Part shown: positions 1 to 7,640 of the stretch, piece by piece
Layout of the letters: every line of letters begins with the position of its first letter
Numbering within the stretch: position 1 is the first letter of the stretch
Source of the DNA: Halieaceae bacterium UBA5044
GTDB taxonomy: Bacteria > Pseudomonadota > Gammaproteobacteria > Pseudomonadales > Halieaceae
DNA: 64,000 nucleotides
Assembly: GCA_002416125.1 (NCBI GenBank)
Contig: DIBU01000019.1
Coordinates: 24,349 to 88,348, forward strand
Direction: 5' to 3'
Position numbers and translations under genes: made by a program
Notes under the pieces: generated by a model
The model's input: only the letters and a program-made list of their open reading frames with translations
What the model was told of the DNA's origin: nothing
Databases searched by the model: none

Positions 1-47
1 GCAGAGAGTCATGGGGGCGCCGGGGCACCCCCGCGGAGTATCGATAT

Positions 48-1133
48 TCAAGTTCCCGACTTGACCCGGGTCCACAGCCGGGTGACGGTTCTCTGTACCT
101 TGCCTGGATAGGGCGTGGTGATGTACAGGTTCTCCAGTGTCGCAGCGTCCGGGTAGATGGCAGTATCTCCGATCACTTCCGGGAGCAGGTAGGCCTGGCT
201 GGCGAGATTGCCGTTCGCATAAAACACATAGTTCGACGCCTGCGCCATGTTTTGCGCATCCATGATGAAATTCAGGAAGCGGTGGGCGCCCTCCGGATTG
301 GGTGCATCCACAGGAATCGCCATCTGGTCAAACCACATCAGGGCGCCTTCCTTGGGGGCGTGGTAGGCAATCTCGACGCCGGCATCGGCTTCGGCAGCCC
401 GATCGCGGGCCTGCAGAATGTCGCCAGACCAGCCAAAGGCAACGCAGATATCGCCATTGGCGAGAGCGTTGATGTATTCGGAACTGTGGAACTTCTGCAC
501 ATAGGGCCGAATGGCCATCAGCAGCGGTTCGACTTTGGCGATGATGGCAGGGTCGTGGCTGTCCGGATCTTCACCGATATACTTGAGCGCGGCGGGAATG
601 ACCTCTGCCGGCGCATCCAGGACGTGTACGCCGCAGGCTGCGAGCCGCTCCATGTTCTCGGGCTTGAAGATCAGGTCAAGTGAGTCGATGGGCGCGTCCG
701 CACCCAGCACTTCGGCCACGCGATTGAGGTTCACGCCCAGGCCGGTGGTGCCCCACATATAATTGACGGAATATTCGTTGCCGGGATCATAGCGTGAGGT
801 ACGCTTCTCGATAACGTCCCAGAGGTTGCCGCGGTTGCTCAGCTTTGACGGATCCAGCTTCTGAAATGCGCCAACGGCAATCTGCCGCTGCAGGAAGGTC
901 CCCGAGGGCACGACCACGTCGTAACCGGAGCCACCCGCCAGCATTTTCGTTTCCAGTACCTCGTTGGAATCGAAAACGTCGTAGATCAGTTTCAGCCCGG
1001 TCTCTTCTTCAAACTTGGTGAGCAGTGCTTCGTCGATATAGTCGGACCAGTTGTACACGCGAACTTCATCGGCCGCGGTGACGACGGTCGCGCATACCAA
1101 CAGCAAGGCGGTACCCAGTAGTTTGCCTTTCAT
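48..1133 (-). CDS. PotF-like polyamine/guanidino-compound ABC substrate-binding protein
   Basis: Periplasmic binding protein of the PotD/PotF (spermidine/putrescine) type, 361 aa. The start at 1133 is chosen because a signal peptide (MKGKLLGTALLLVCATVVTAA) begins there and GGAG lies 8 nt upstream; a longer open frame adds 20 residues with no signal-like character. The mature N-terminus has the family pattern VRVYNWSDYIDEALLTKFE, followed by YDVVVPSG and YMWGTTGLGVN, all typical of PotF/SpuD. No permease or ATPase gene is adjacent, so within this window it is an orphan binding protein. It is divergent from the riboswitch-controlled operon at 1575 and shares its 441-bp upstream region. The ligand is not determined by sequence; putrescine, agmatine or another guanidino compound would all fit the context. 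Confidence 0.85.
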   Translation of the reverse strand: MKGKLLGTALLLVCATVVTAADEVRVYNWSDYIDEALLTKFEEETGLKLIYDVFDSNEVLETKMLAGGSGYDVVVPSGTFLQRQIAVGAFQKLDPSKLSNRGNLWDVIEKRTSRYDPGNEYSVNYMWGTTGLGVNLNRVAEVLGADAPIDSLDLIFKPENMERLAACGVHVLDAPAEVIPAALKYIGEDPDSHDPAIIAKVEPLLMAIRPYVQKFHSSEYINALANGDICVAFGWSGDILQARDRAAEADAGVEIAYHAPKEGALMWFDQMAIPVDAPNPEGAHRFLNFIMDAQNMAQASNYVFYANGNLASQAYLLPEVIGDTAIYPDAATLENLYITTPYPGKVQRTVTRLWTRVKSGT

Positions 1134-1306
1134 GACCTGTGCTCCGGAAGTGGGTTTCCGTCGAGTATCTACCGGCAGCCGCAAGTCGATCAAGTGTTTC
1201 TGTTCCGCGCAGGGTTGTTTTGTTCAGGTTCTCCGCGAGCGCCCAGTCAGCGCCATGGCAAGTCGCCTGCTCTGCGCACCATGTCGGCCCACCAGTGCCG
1301 CTTTCG

Positions 1307-1323
1307 TGCACAGTATTGATGCA
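1307..1323 (+). promoter_or_regulatory. Candidate NtrC binding site
   Basis: TGCAC followed by 7 nt and ATGCA, a near-match to the NtrC dyad TGCAC-N7-GTGCA with one mismatch in the right arm. It lies about 100 bp upstream of the sigma-54 element at 1423, a typical enhancer distance. The call rests on motif similarity only. The site lies between the two divergent genes and could serve either. Confidence 0.35.
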
Positions 1324-1422
1324 TTTTCCGCTGTGCGAGAGAGCACTGGGCGGGCAAAGAGCAGCGCCGATGCGCGGTGGGAATCCTGTATTGCAGGGCA
1401 TTTCCGCGAAAACACCAGGGGT

Positions 1423-1438
1423 TGGCACGGAACTCGCT
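1423..1438 (+). promoter_or_regulatory. Sigma-54 (RpoN) promoter
   Basis: TGGCACG, then GAAC, then TCGCT. The -24 element matches the consensus TGGCACG at 7 of 7 positions and the -12 element matches TTGCW at 4 of 5, with the required GG-N10-GC spacing. The start site would fall near 1449, about 40 nt before the first riboswitch hairpin. This implies nitrogen or other enhancer-dependent control of the downstream operon. Confidence 0.7.
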
Positions 1439-1490
1439 TTCCTTTCTCCGGTGGCCTGGGTATTGCGCTGATGCACGGCCACCCATGGGA

Positions 1491-1544
1491 TCCGGGACGA
1501 CCCGGACGGCCTGGCGGCCGCTTACTGTGTCTGGACGACCAGAC
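1491..1544 (+). promoter_or_regulatory. Guanidine-II (mini-ykkC) riboswitch
   Basis: Two perfect 6-bp hairpins, each with an ACGA tetraloop closed by G-C pairs. P1 is TCCGGG-ACGA-CCCGGA (1491-1506) and P2 is GTCTGG-ACGA-CCAGAC (1529-1544). The 22-nt linker can itself fold as CGGCC-TGGC-GGCCG (1507-1520). The Shine-Dalgarno GGGGAGGG (1559-1566) begins 14 nt after P2 and sits 8 nt before the ATG at 1575. Twin ACGR-looped hairpins followed closely by a ribosome binding site define the guanidine-II class, in which the two loops kiss and ligand binding exposes the SD. Guanidine binding here is inferred from this architecture. Confidence 0.85.
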
Positions 1545-1574
1545 CGCTCATGTGCCCCGGGGAGGGCAGTCAGC

Positions 1575-2627
1575 ATGTCGAAAGCTTCCACCACCACCCC
1601 TGCCCACACCGCGTTTCAGGCGCTGCCCGTGGTGGACGTGGCCGGTCTGGGCTCAGACGACCCCGCGCTTCGCAAGCAGGCCGCAGCAGCATTGGGGGAT
1701 GCAGCGCGTTCCGCGGGTTTTCTGTACATCACGGGCCACGGCATAGCGCCCGCCATCATTGAACGGTTTCGAATGCGTGCCTGCGAGTTCTTCGCCCAGA
1801 GTCCTGCGCTAAAGATGCAGAGCTACATAGGGCTCTCGCAGAATCACAGCGGCTACGTGCCAGAGGGTGAGGAGCAGCTCTATGGCTCGGTTGTCCCTGA
1901 CCGCAAGGAAGCGTACGACGTCAATTTCGACATGCGCGATCCGGCTTACCAGCGGCCGATGCTCGGGCCCAATCAGTGGCCAGCGTTGCCCGGCTTCAGG
2001 GAGGACGTAGAGGCCTATTACCAGGCGGCCTTTGAATTGGGCAATCGACTGTTTCGCGGTTTTGCCCTGGCGCTGGGGCTGCCCGAGGACCGTTTCACGC
2101 GACTCGTCCAGCGGCCTCCCACCCAGCTTCGTTTGATTCATTACCCGCACGATGACCGGGTCAATCCGGCGGCAGCGGGGATCGGCGCACACACGGACTA
2201 CGAATGCTTCACCATTCTGTTGCCAACGGCACCCGGCCTCGAGGTCATGAACGGAGCAGGTCAGTGGATTGATGTCCCGCTGGTGCAGGACGCTTTTGTC
2301 ATCAACATCGGTGACATGCTGGAAATACTCAGTAATGGGGAATTTGTGGCCACCGCTCACCGGGTGCGCAAGGTGGCTGAGGAGCGCTATGCATTCCCGA
2401 TGTTCTGCAATGTGGATTATGACGTGGTGGTCGAGCCACTGGCGGAATTGCTGGTTGACGGAACGCCCCCGCGCTACACATCGCAGATCTGTGGTGAGCA
2501 CCTGTTTGCACAGACCGCGCAGACCTTCGCCTACCTGAAGAGGCGCCTCGAATCGGGTGAGATCACCTTGCCCAAAGGTAGCCTCGCGCTCTCCAGCTTT
2601 GGCCCGAAAGTGCGTGCAGGCTCATGA
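1575..2627 (+). CDS. Isopenicillin N synthase-like 2-oxoglutarate/Fe(II) dioxygenase
   Basis: 350-aa non-heme iron oxygenase with an N-terminal DIOX_N region and a C-terminal 2OG-Fe(II) domain. The facial triad is H206-x-D208 (in IGAHTDYE) and H262 (ATAHRVR). The 2-oxoglutarate-anchoring Arg is probably R271 (ERYAFPMF). The ATG at 1575 is chosen over longer in-frame starts because it follows GGGGAGGG by 8 nt and lies just after the riboswitch. The same fold and length occur in ethylene-forming enzyme and plant homoarginine 6-hydroxylase, which hydroxylate guanidino amino acids and release guanidine. Given its riboswitch, a guanidino-compound substrate is the leading inference; the sequence alone does not prove it. 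Confidence 0.85.
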   Translation: MSKASTTTPAHTAFQALPVVDVAGLGSDDPALRKQAAAALGDAARSAGFLYITGHGIAPAIIERFRMRACEFFAQSPALKMQSYIGLSQNHSGYVPEGEEQLYGSVVPDRKEAYDVNFDMRDPAYQRPMLGPNQWPALPGFREDVEAYYQAAFELGNRLFRGFALALGLPEDRFTRLVQRPPTQLRLIHYPHDDRVNPAAAGIGAHTDYECFTILLPTAPGLEVMNGAGQWIDVPLVQDAFVINIGDMLEILSNGEFVATAHRVRKVAEERYAFPMFCNVDYDVVVEPLAELLVDGTPPRYTSQICGEHLFAQTAQTFAYLKRRLESGEITLPKGSLALSSFGPKVRAGS

Positions 2628-2730
2628 CACGGTCAGCGATGAGCCCGCGCTACCCCGGGGCACGGTCGCTGGCCCTCGCTGCGTGTATGCGCCAGACCAA
2701 CACGCGACCTCATTCCGATGGATGGTGCAT

Positions 2731-3300
2731 ATGAAACCGCATGCCCCACGGACCCCCGGGTTCAAACCACTGCCACTGGGGGATTTCTCACCGCCAACAC
2801 ACTGGTGCGGCAGGCAGCTTATGCTCGTGCCGGCTAGCCCGGAGTGGGGAGAGCTCGACTATGCCGCGGTGATGGCGAGCCGGAAACACATAAAACACCT
2901 GTTTGGCCCCGGGGACACCTGGCCGCCCGATGACCTCAGCATGGAAGAGGATATCGCGGACCTCGCATGGCACTGGCGGGAGTTTTCTACCCGGCGCTCC
3001 TTTGCCTATCACCTGCTGGATTCTACGGGGCTGTCCTGCCTCGGCTGCCTCTATCTATACCCGACGGCGAGCGCCGCCCACGATGCCGAGGCGTACTTGT
3101 GGACACACATCAGCCTGCCTCGGGAGCAGGCTGCGCAGATGGAGGATGAGGTGATCGCCTGGATCGAGGGCGCCTGGCCCTTCAAAGCGATTGCCTGGCC
3201 GGGCCGCTTCATTGCGTTCACTGTCTGGGCGGCAGCCGGGTTACCCAACTACTACGCCAGTACGCGGGCGCTGCAGCCACAACCGGAAGTCGGGGATTAA
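2731..3300 (+). CDS. GNAT-like acetyltransferase
   Basis: 189-aa protein, second gene of the riboswitch operon, about 100 bp after the dioxygenase stop. The pattern RSFAYHLLDSTGLSCLGCLYLYP, then AHDAEAYLW, then AWPFKAIAWPGR resembles the central beta strands of GNAT-fold proteins (conserved substrate comment, then GC-hydrophobic strand, then polar W). A clear acetyl-CoA pyrophosphate loop (R/QxxGxG/A) is not obvious, so it may be a divergent or non-catalytic GNAT. The start could be the ATG at 2722 or the one at 2731; neither has a strong ribosome binding site. The context suggests a role linked to a guanidino or amino compound. Confidence 0.55.
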   Translation: MKPHAPRTPGFKPLPLGDFSPPTHWCGRQLMLVPASPEWGELDYAAVMASRKHIKHLFGPGDTWPPDDLSMEEDIADLAWHWREFSTRRSFAYHLLDSTGLSCLGCLYLYPTASAAHDAEAYLWTHISLPREQAAQMEDEVIAWIEGAWPFKAIAWPGRFIAFTVWAAAGLPNYYASTRALQPQPEVGD

Positions 3301-3350
3301 TCCCTGATGCCGCACTGCTTTTTTGTTACACAGCCCTTGGGAGATACACC

Positions 3351-4424
3351 ATGAAACGTCTATATCGCTCGATTGGAATACCGGTTCTCAGCCTCATGCT
3401 TTGCCTGTGCGCGGGACTCGCACAGGCCGAGGAGAAGCGCACCAGCTTCTCACTGGCGTGGTCAATCTACGTCGGGTTCATGCCCTGGGCCTACATGGAC
3501 GAGGCCGGCATCATGGACAAGTGGGCGAAAAAATACGGCATCGAAGTTGATCTCGTGCAGATCAATGATTACATCGAAGCCATCAACATGTACACGGTGG
3601 GTGAGTTTGACGGCGCAACCATGACCAATATGGATATGCTCACCATTCCTTCAGCATCCGGGGTTGATACGACAGCATTGATTACGGGGGACTTTTCCAA
3701 CGGCAATGACGCAGTGGTTTTGAAAGGTCGCGACAGCATCCAGGACATCAAAGGCATGGAGGTCTATCTGCTGGAGCTGTCCGTGTCCCATTATGCGTTG
3801 GCGCGGGCACTGGAGATGGCCGGTCTGAGCGAGCGTGACGTGACGCTGGTGAATACCTCTGATGCGGACATTGCCACCACGTTCAAGAACAGTGACGTCC
3901 AGGCCGCAACACTCTGGAATCCACAGCTGCAGATGGCGATGCAGGAGCCTGATGCGGTCAAGGTATTTGATTCCAGTCAGATTCCCGGTGAGATCCTCGA
4001 TGTCATGGGTGTGAATTCAGAGACCTTGAAGCGATATCCGGAGCTGGGTAAAGCCGTCACCGGCGCCTGGTTCGAGACCGTGGGCATCATGCTGGGTGAC
4101 AGCCCGCAGGCCGTTGCCGCCAGAACCTATATGGGCGAAAACTCCGGCACCGACCTCGCCGGATACGATATGCAACTGGCCGCCACCTACATGTTCAAAA
4201 CTCCGCAGGAAAAGCTGGATTACCTGACTACTGAGCGGGTGCGCGAAACCATGGATTTCGTGACCCGCTTCACCTTCAAGCATGGCCTGCTGGGCTCCGG
4301 AGCGCAGTCCCCGGACGTAATCGGCATTGAGCTGCCGGATGGGTCGGTGTGGGGTAACAAGGACAACGTCAAGATGCGCTTCGATCACCAGTTTGTGCGC
4401 ATGGCGGCCGACGGCACACTGTAG
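3351..4424 (+). CDS. Urea-carboxylase-region type ABC substrate-binding protein
   Basis: 357-aa periplasmic protein of the nitrate/taurine (NMT1/SsuA) superfamily. It closely matches the subfamily found beside urea carboxylase/carboxyguanidine genes (TIGR03427 type): WSIYVGFMPWAYMDEAGI, KKYGIEVDLVQINDYIEAIN, TMTNMDMLTIPSASGVD, TALITGDFSNGND. A signal peptide occupies residues 1-26 (cleavage AQA|E). GGGAG lies upstream of the ATG. That subfamily is a known neighbour of guanidine riboswitches, which independently supports the riboswitch call at 1491. Its usual permease and ATPase partners are not in this window. It is third in the operon, 50 bp after the GNAT-like gene. Confidence 0.88.
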   Translation: MKRLYRSIGIPVLSLMLCLCAGLAQAEEKRTSFSLAWSIYVGFMPWAYMDEAGIMDKWAKKYGIEVDLVQINDYIEAINMYTVGEFDGATMTNMDMLTIPSASGVDTTALITGDFSNGNDAVVLKGRDSIQDIKGMEVYLLELSVSHYALARALEMAGLSERDVTLVNTSDADIATTFKNSDVQAATLWNPQLQMAMQEPDAVKVFDSSQIPGEILDVMGVNSETLKRYPELGKAVTGAWFETVGIMLGDSPQAVAARTYMGENSGTDLAGYDMQLAATYMFKTPQEKLDYLTTERVRETMDFVTRFTFKHGLLGSGAQSPDVIGIELPDGSVWGNKDNVKMRFDHQFVRMAADGTL

Positions 4425-4426
4425 GA

Positions 4427-5317
4427 TTACCTGGCCTGCGCCGGCCGTGTTGCCGGTGCAGGCTCGTCGCTTCGCGAGCCCTCCAGAATGGCCGCGACCA
4501 GCACCATGATGCCACCGATGATCTCATACCACTGCAGGTCAGCGCTCATGATGATGGCGGTCGATGCAACAGCGACGACCAGCTCGGCGACGATGATGAT
4601 GGCGGAGCGCCCCGCGTCCATCTGCGTTACGCCCCACTGGGTGCCTGTGGTGATCAGCGTCAGCCACAGGCCACCGTAGGCCGCTGCCCAGAGCGTAGCG
4701 GTGACCGTTGGCAGGCCGCCCGCCGAGGCCACGAAAAGGGAGGAGAGACCTATCATTGCCGCGCAGCCAATGAACATGGCTGCCACCTTGCTCATCACCG
4801 GGATGTCCTGGGTGAAGCGAAAGAGAATGTTCGTCGCCGCAAGCCCCATTCCGGAGCCCAGCGCGAGGACATCGATCCATGATATTCCGCGCCAGGAAGT
4901 GTGCGCGACATCGAGGATGATGAAGGCACCGGACAGGCACAGCGCGACCGCCAGAATCCGCACACCGTCGACACGCTCACCGAGGAAGAGGCGTCCTCCC
5001 AGGACGCTCCACACCGGCAGCATGTAAAACAGTATCATGACCCGGATCACGTCGCCGTGATAAATCGCTGTCTGGAAGGAGGCATTCGCAAAACCACCGG
5101 CCAGTGCGACCAGCGCCATCAGGTGAAGTTTGTGTCGCCACTGCTGGCGTTGCCGAAACAGCCAGGGCAGGAGCAACAGCGCACCGGAAAAGAAGGCGAT
5201 AAACACCAGCTGCAGCCCGTCCAGCCCCTGCTCGCTGAGGGCCTTGATCGGCAGCCAGGTAAGCCCCCAGCCTGCGGAGCTGAAGAAAAGCACCGGTACG
5301 GCGAATCGCGTGTTCAT
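4427..5317 (-). CDS. EamA-family (DMT) 10-TM transporter
   Basis: 296-aa polytopic inner-membrane protein with two EamA repeats (about residues 5-135 and 150-280) and roughly ten hydrophobic helices. The start is FAVPVLFFSSAGWGLTWLPIKAL, and each repeat ends with an LGE-type turn (FLGERVDG). AGGA lies 8 nt before the ATG. The stop is 2 nt from the end of the convergent binding-protein gene, and the start is 10 nt after the DUF808 gene, so it forms an operon with DUF808. EamA proteins export metabolites. Guanidine exporters belong to the related 4-TM SMR family, so guanidine export should not be assumed here. Confidence 0.85.
   Translation of the reverse strand: MNTRFAVPVLFFSSAGWGLTWLPIKALSEQGLDGLQLVFIAFFSGALLLLPWLFRQRQQWRHKLHLMALVALAGGFANASFQTAIYHGDVIRVMILFYMLPVWSVLGGRLFLGERVDGVRILAVALCLSGAFIILDVAHTSWRGISWIDVLALGSGMGLAATNILFRFTQDIPVMSKVAAMFIGCAAMIGLSSLFVASAGGLPTVTATLWAAAYGGLWLTLITTGTQWGVTQMDAGRSAIIIVAELVVAVASTAIIMSADLQWYEIIGGIMVLVAAILEGSRSDEPAPATRPAQAR
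4434..4463 (+). terminator. 12-bp hairpin after the guanidine-linked operon
   Basis: GCCTGCGCCGGC pairs with GCCGGTGCAGGC (one G-U pair) around a 6-nt loop, starting 10 nt after the stop codon at 4424. There is no T-tract, so it is not a canonical intrinsic terminator. It also lies inside the C-terminal coding sequence of the convergent EamA gene. Confidence 0.35.
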
Positions 5318-5327
5318 TCAGCTTGTC

Positions 5328-6251
5328 CTACTTGGATGATTTGAACGTCCTTGACCACAGCGCCTGCGCCGGCGTGATGAGTGCGACCAGCAGGGCCCCG
5401 GCAGCAAGGCCAAAAACGCCATCGGCGAGAGTCGATAGCAGGACGGGCACCACACCGGTGAATGTCGCCGTGAACGCCGCAATGGCGGTGTGCACCGGCG
5501 CAAGCCCATGTGTGAGAATGCCGCCACCCACCAGGAACATGGCGAGGGTGCCAAGCACAGACAGCGTGCGCATCAGGTGGGGCGCCAGCCAGAGCAGCCC
5601 GAGGCCCACTCGACTGGCCAGCGCACTCTGCTGCTGGCTCAGGTAGATACCGGCGTCATCGAGTTTGACGATGCCGGCCACCAGGCCATAAACGCCCACA
5701 GTGATCATGATGGCTACAGCGGTCAGCACCAGGAACTGCAGGGTGATGGGTTGCGCGGCGACGGTACCCAATGTGATGGCGATGATTTCCGCAGACAGTA
5801 TAAAGTCGGTGCGAATCGCGCCCTTGATCTTCCGTTTTTCGATAAGCCTCACGTCTTTCTGCGGTGTCTGCAGGGCCTCTCTCAGCGCCTGGTCATGCGC
5901 GGTTTTCTCGCTCGGGTGCAGGAAGGGGTGCGCGATCTTTTCAAAGCCCTCGAAACAGAGAAACGCTCCGCCCAGCATCAGCAGGGGCGTGATCAGCCAG
6001 GGGACAAAGTAGCTGATCGCCAGGGCAGCCGGGACCAGAAGGGCCTTGTTTACCAGCGAGCCCTTGGCGACCGCCCAGACCACCGGCAGTTCGCGCGCGG
6101 CACTCACGCCCGTGACCTGTTGTGCGTTCAGGGCGAGGTCATCGCCCAGCACGCCAGCCGTTTTCTTGGTGGCAGCCTTGGTCATCAATGAGACATCGTC
6201 GAGAAGCGTCGCGATATCGTCAATCAGCGCGAGCAGACTGCTTCCTGCCAT
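5328..6251 (-). CDS. DUF808 (YedI-like) inner-membrane protein
   Basis: 307-aa membrane protein with the DUF808 signature start (AGSSLLALIDDIATLLDDVSLMTKAATKKTAGVLGDDLALNA) and the conserved FEGFEKIAH segment around residue 100. It has several transmembrane helices in the middle and at the C-terminus. GAGGAGG precedes the ATG. It is the first gene of a two-gene unit with the EamA transporter. The function of DUF808 proteins is not established. Confidence 0.88.
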   Translation of the reverse strand: MAGSSLLALIDDIATLLDDVSLMTKAATKKTAGVLGDDLALNAQQVTGVSAARELPVVWAVAKGSLVNKALLVPAALAISYFVPWLITPLLMLGGAFLCFEGFEKIAHPFLHPSEKTAHDQALREALQTPQKDVRLIEKRKIKGAIRTDFILSAEIIAITLGTVAAQPITLQFLVLTAVAIMITVGVYGLVAGIVKLDDAGIYLSQQQSALASRVGLGLLWLAPHLMRTLSVLGTLAMFLVGGGILTHGLAPVHTAIAAFTATFTGVVPVLLSTLADGVFGLAAGALLVALITPAQALWSRTFKSSK

Positions 6252-6394
6252 CGTGCAGGCCTCCTCGGCCGGGTGCTGCGTGGGCTTGCCAGTCTAGCTG
6301 AAATCAGCGTGGGCAGAAACGTGTCTTGGTGGCAGAAACGCCTGTGTTATGGTTCCTGTCGTCGGTCAGATTGGCCTTGCGGGCGTTTTGCGAT

Positions 6395-7618
6395 ATGCGC
6401 AGCAGAAAAAAGATTGTCATTCTCGGTGCGAATTTTGCGGGGATTGCCTGCGCTCGCAGGCTGTCGAAGCATCATGAGGTCACGGTGATTGACGCCTCCG
6501 CGTGCTTCGAGTTTCTGCCGAATATTCACGAGTTGCTCTCGGGCGTAAAGTCGGCCGGGGTGTTGCGCCTGCCTCGCAAGCGGCTGCTGGAGTCGCTGGG
6601 ACATACCTTTGTGTGTGAAACGGCCACCGCGGTCGACACGCAGGCGCGCTGCGTGCATACGGCATCGGGTCGTCGCCTGGCCTTTGACGCCTGCGTCGTT
6701 GCCGTGGGTGGCGTCAACAATACCTTCGGTGTTCGTGGTGCAGAGCAGTTCGCGCTGCCGTTCAAGACGGTCGACGATTGTGTGGCCATCGCGCAGCGCC
6801 TGCGCGATCGATTGAACGCCGGCAAGAAAACCGCCGTGGTGATAATTGGCGCGGGACTGGAAGGTGTTGAAGCGCTGGGAGAAATCCTGCGTGGCTACCG
6901 AAACCACCCGGGACTTTCCGTGCACGTGGTTGAGGGCGACGAGCGGATCCTGCCGGGCAGGGATCCACGCCTGGGTGACGATATACAGCAGCACTGTGTC
7001 GACCTCCCGGTCACTTTCCATCTGGGTGAATCTGTCGCCTCGCTGACCAAGACCCGCGTGAAACTGGTTTCCGGGCGTTCCCTGCCCAGCGACGTGACCC
7101 TGTGGACCGCCGGCGCAAAACCCGCTCCTCTGCTGTTCAGCAGTGGCCTGGCACTAACCGCCAACGCCTGGGCAGCGGTGACGCCGGCGTTGCAGAGCTG
7201 CGTGGCCCCCGCGGTGTTTGTTGTGGGTGATGCAGCGGACCTGCCAGATCCACTGAGCAAGCAGGCGTATCACGCCCTTGATATGGGGGCGCATGCGGCA
7301 GGGAATGTGCAGCGCTTCCTCGATGGTGCCCCGCTCAAGCCCTTCAAACGCGGTCTTGAGCTTGGCCTGATTGCACTGGGCGATATCGATACCTACCTGA
7401 CTGCGGGGCAGCGGATTTTTGCCGGCCCCTCCCTGGCGGCAGCCAAGGAACTCGTGTTCCAGGCCAATATGGCGAGGCTGGATCCGCCGCTGGGCAGATC
7501 CCCCGCAGCAGCGCTTGGACAGCGCTACTGGCGCGGGCTGCACCGCCTGGCGTTACCGGCTCTGCGGCCGGGTGCGTTGCGCAATAACCTCTCGGGGCTG
7601 CGTGTGATCGCCGGTTAG
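6395..7618 (+). CDS. NDH-2-like FAD/NAD(P)-dependent oxidoreductase
   Basis: 407-aa flavoprotein with an N-terminal FAD Rossmann motif (VILGANFAGIACARRL), a second NAD(P) Rossmann motif (VVIIGAGLEGVEALGEI, near residue 150) and the FAD-binding VVGDAAD near residue 270. This is the layout of type II NADH dehydrogenases and related pyridine-nucleotide oxidoreductases. The C-terminus lacks a clear membrane helix. The ATG at 6395 gives the Rossmann motif a normal short leader; an upstream TTG at 6326 would add 23 unlikely residues. The ribosome binding site is weak. It is a single gene between DUF808 (divergent) and the EAL gene (convergent). The electron acceptor is unknown. Confidence 0.75.
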   Translation: MRSRKKIVILGANFAGIACARRLSKHHEVTVIDASACFEFLPNIHELLSGVKSAGVLRLPRKRLLESLGHTFVCETATAVDTQARCVHTASGRRLAFDACVVAVGGVNNTFGVRGAEQFALPFKTVDDCVAIAQRLRDRLNAGKKTAVVIIGAGLEGVEALGEILRGYRNHPGLSVHVVEGDERILPGRDPRLGDDIQQHCVDLPVTFHLGESVASLTKTRVKLVSGRSLPSDVTLWTAGAKPAPLLFSSGLALTANAWAAVTPALQSCVAPAVFVVGDAADLPDPLSKQAYHALDMGAHAAGNVQRFLDGAPLKPFKRGLELGLIALGDIDTYLTAGQRIFAGPSLAAAKELVFQANMARLDPPLGRSPAAALGQRYWRGLHRLALPALRPGALRNNLSGLRVIAG

Positions 7619-7640
7619 CGCGGCAATCCATGTTGGGGAT

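Noticed and set aside
13..32. GC-rich hairpin (GGGGG with CCCCC arms) after the PotF-like gene stop
   Set aside because: Short effective stem, no T-tract in the direction of transcription, and the region is cut by the window edge.
1575..2627. The dioxygenase as a prolyl hydroxylase feeding the GT60 enzymes
   Set aside because: It is IPNS-like rather than prolyl-4-hydroxylase-like, lies 20 kb away, and sits in a guanidine-controlled operon.
4427..5317. EamA transporter as a guanidine exporter
   Set aside because: Guanidine exporters are 4-TM SMR proteins; this is a 10-TM EamA protein in the opposite orientation to the riboswitch operon.
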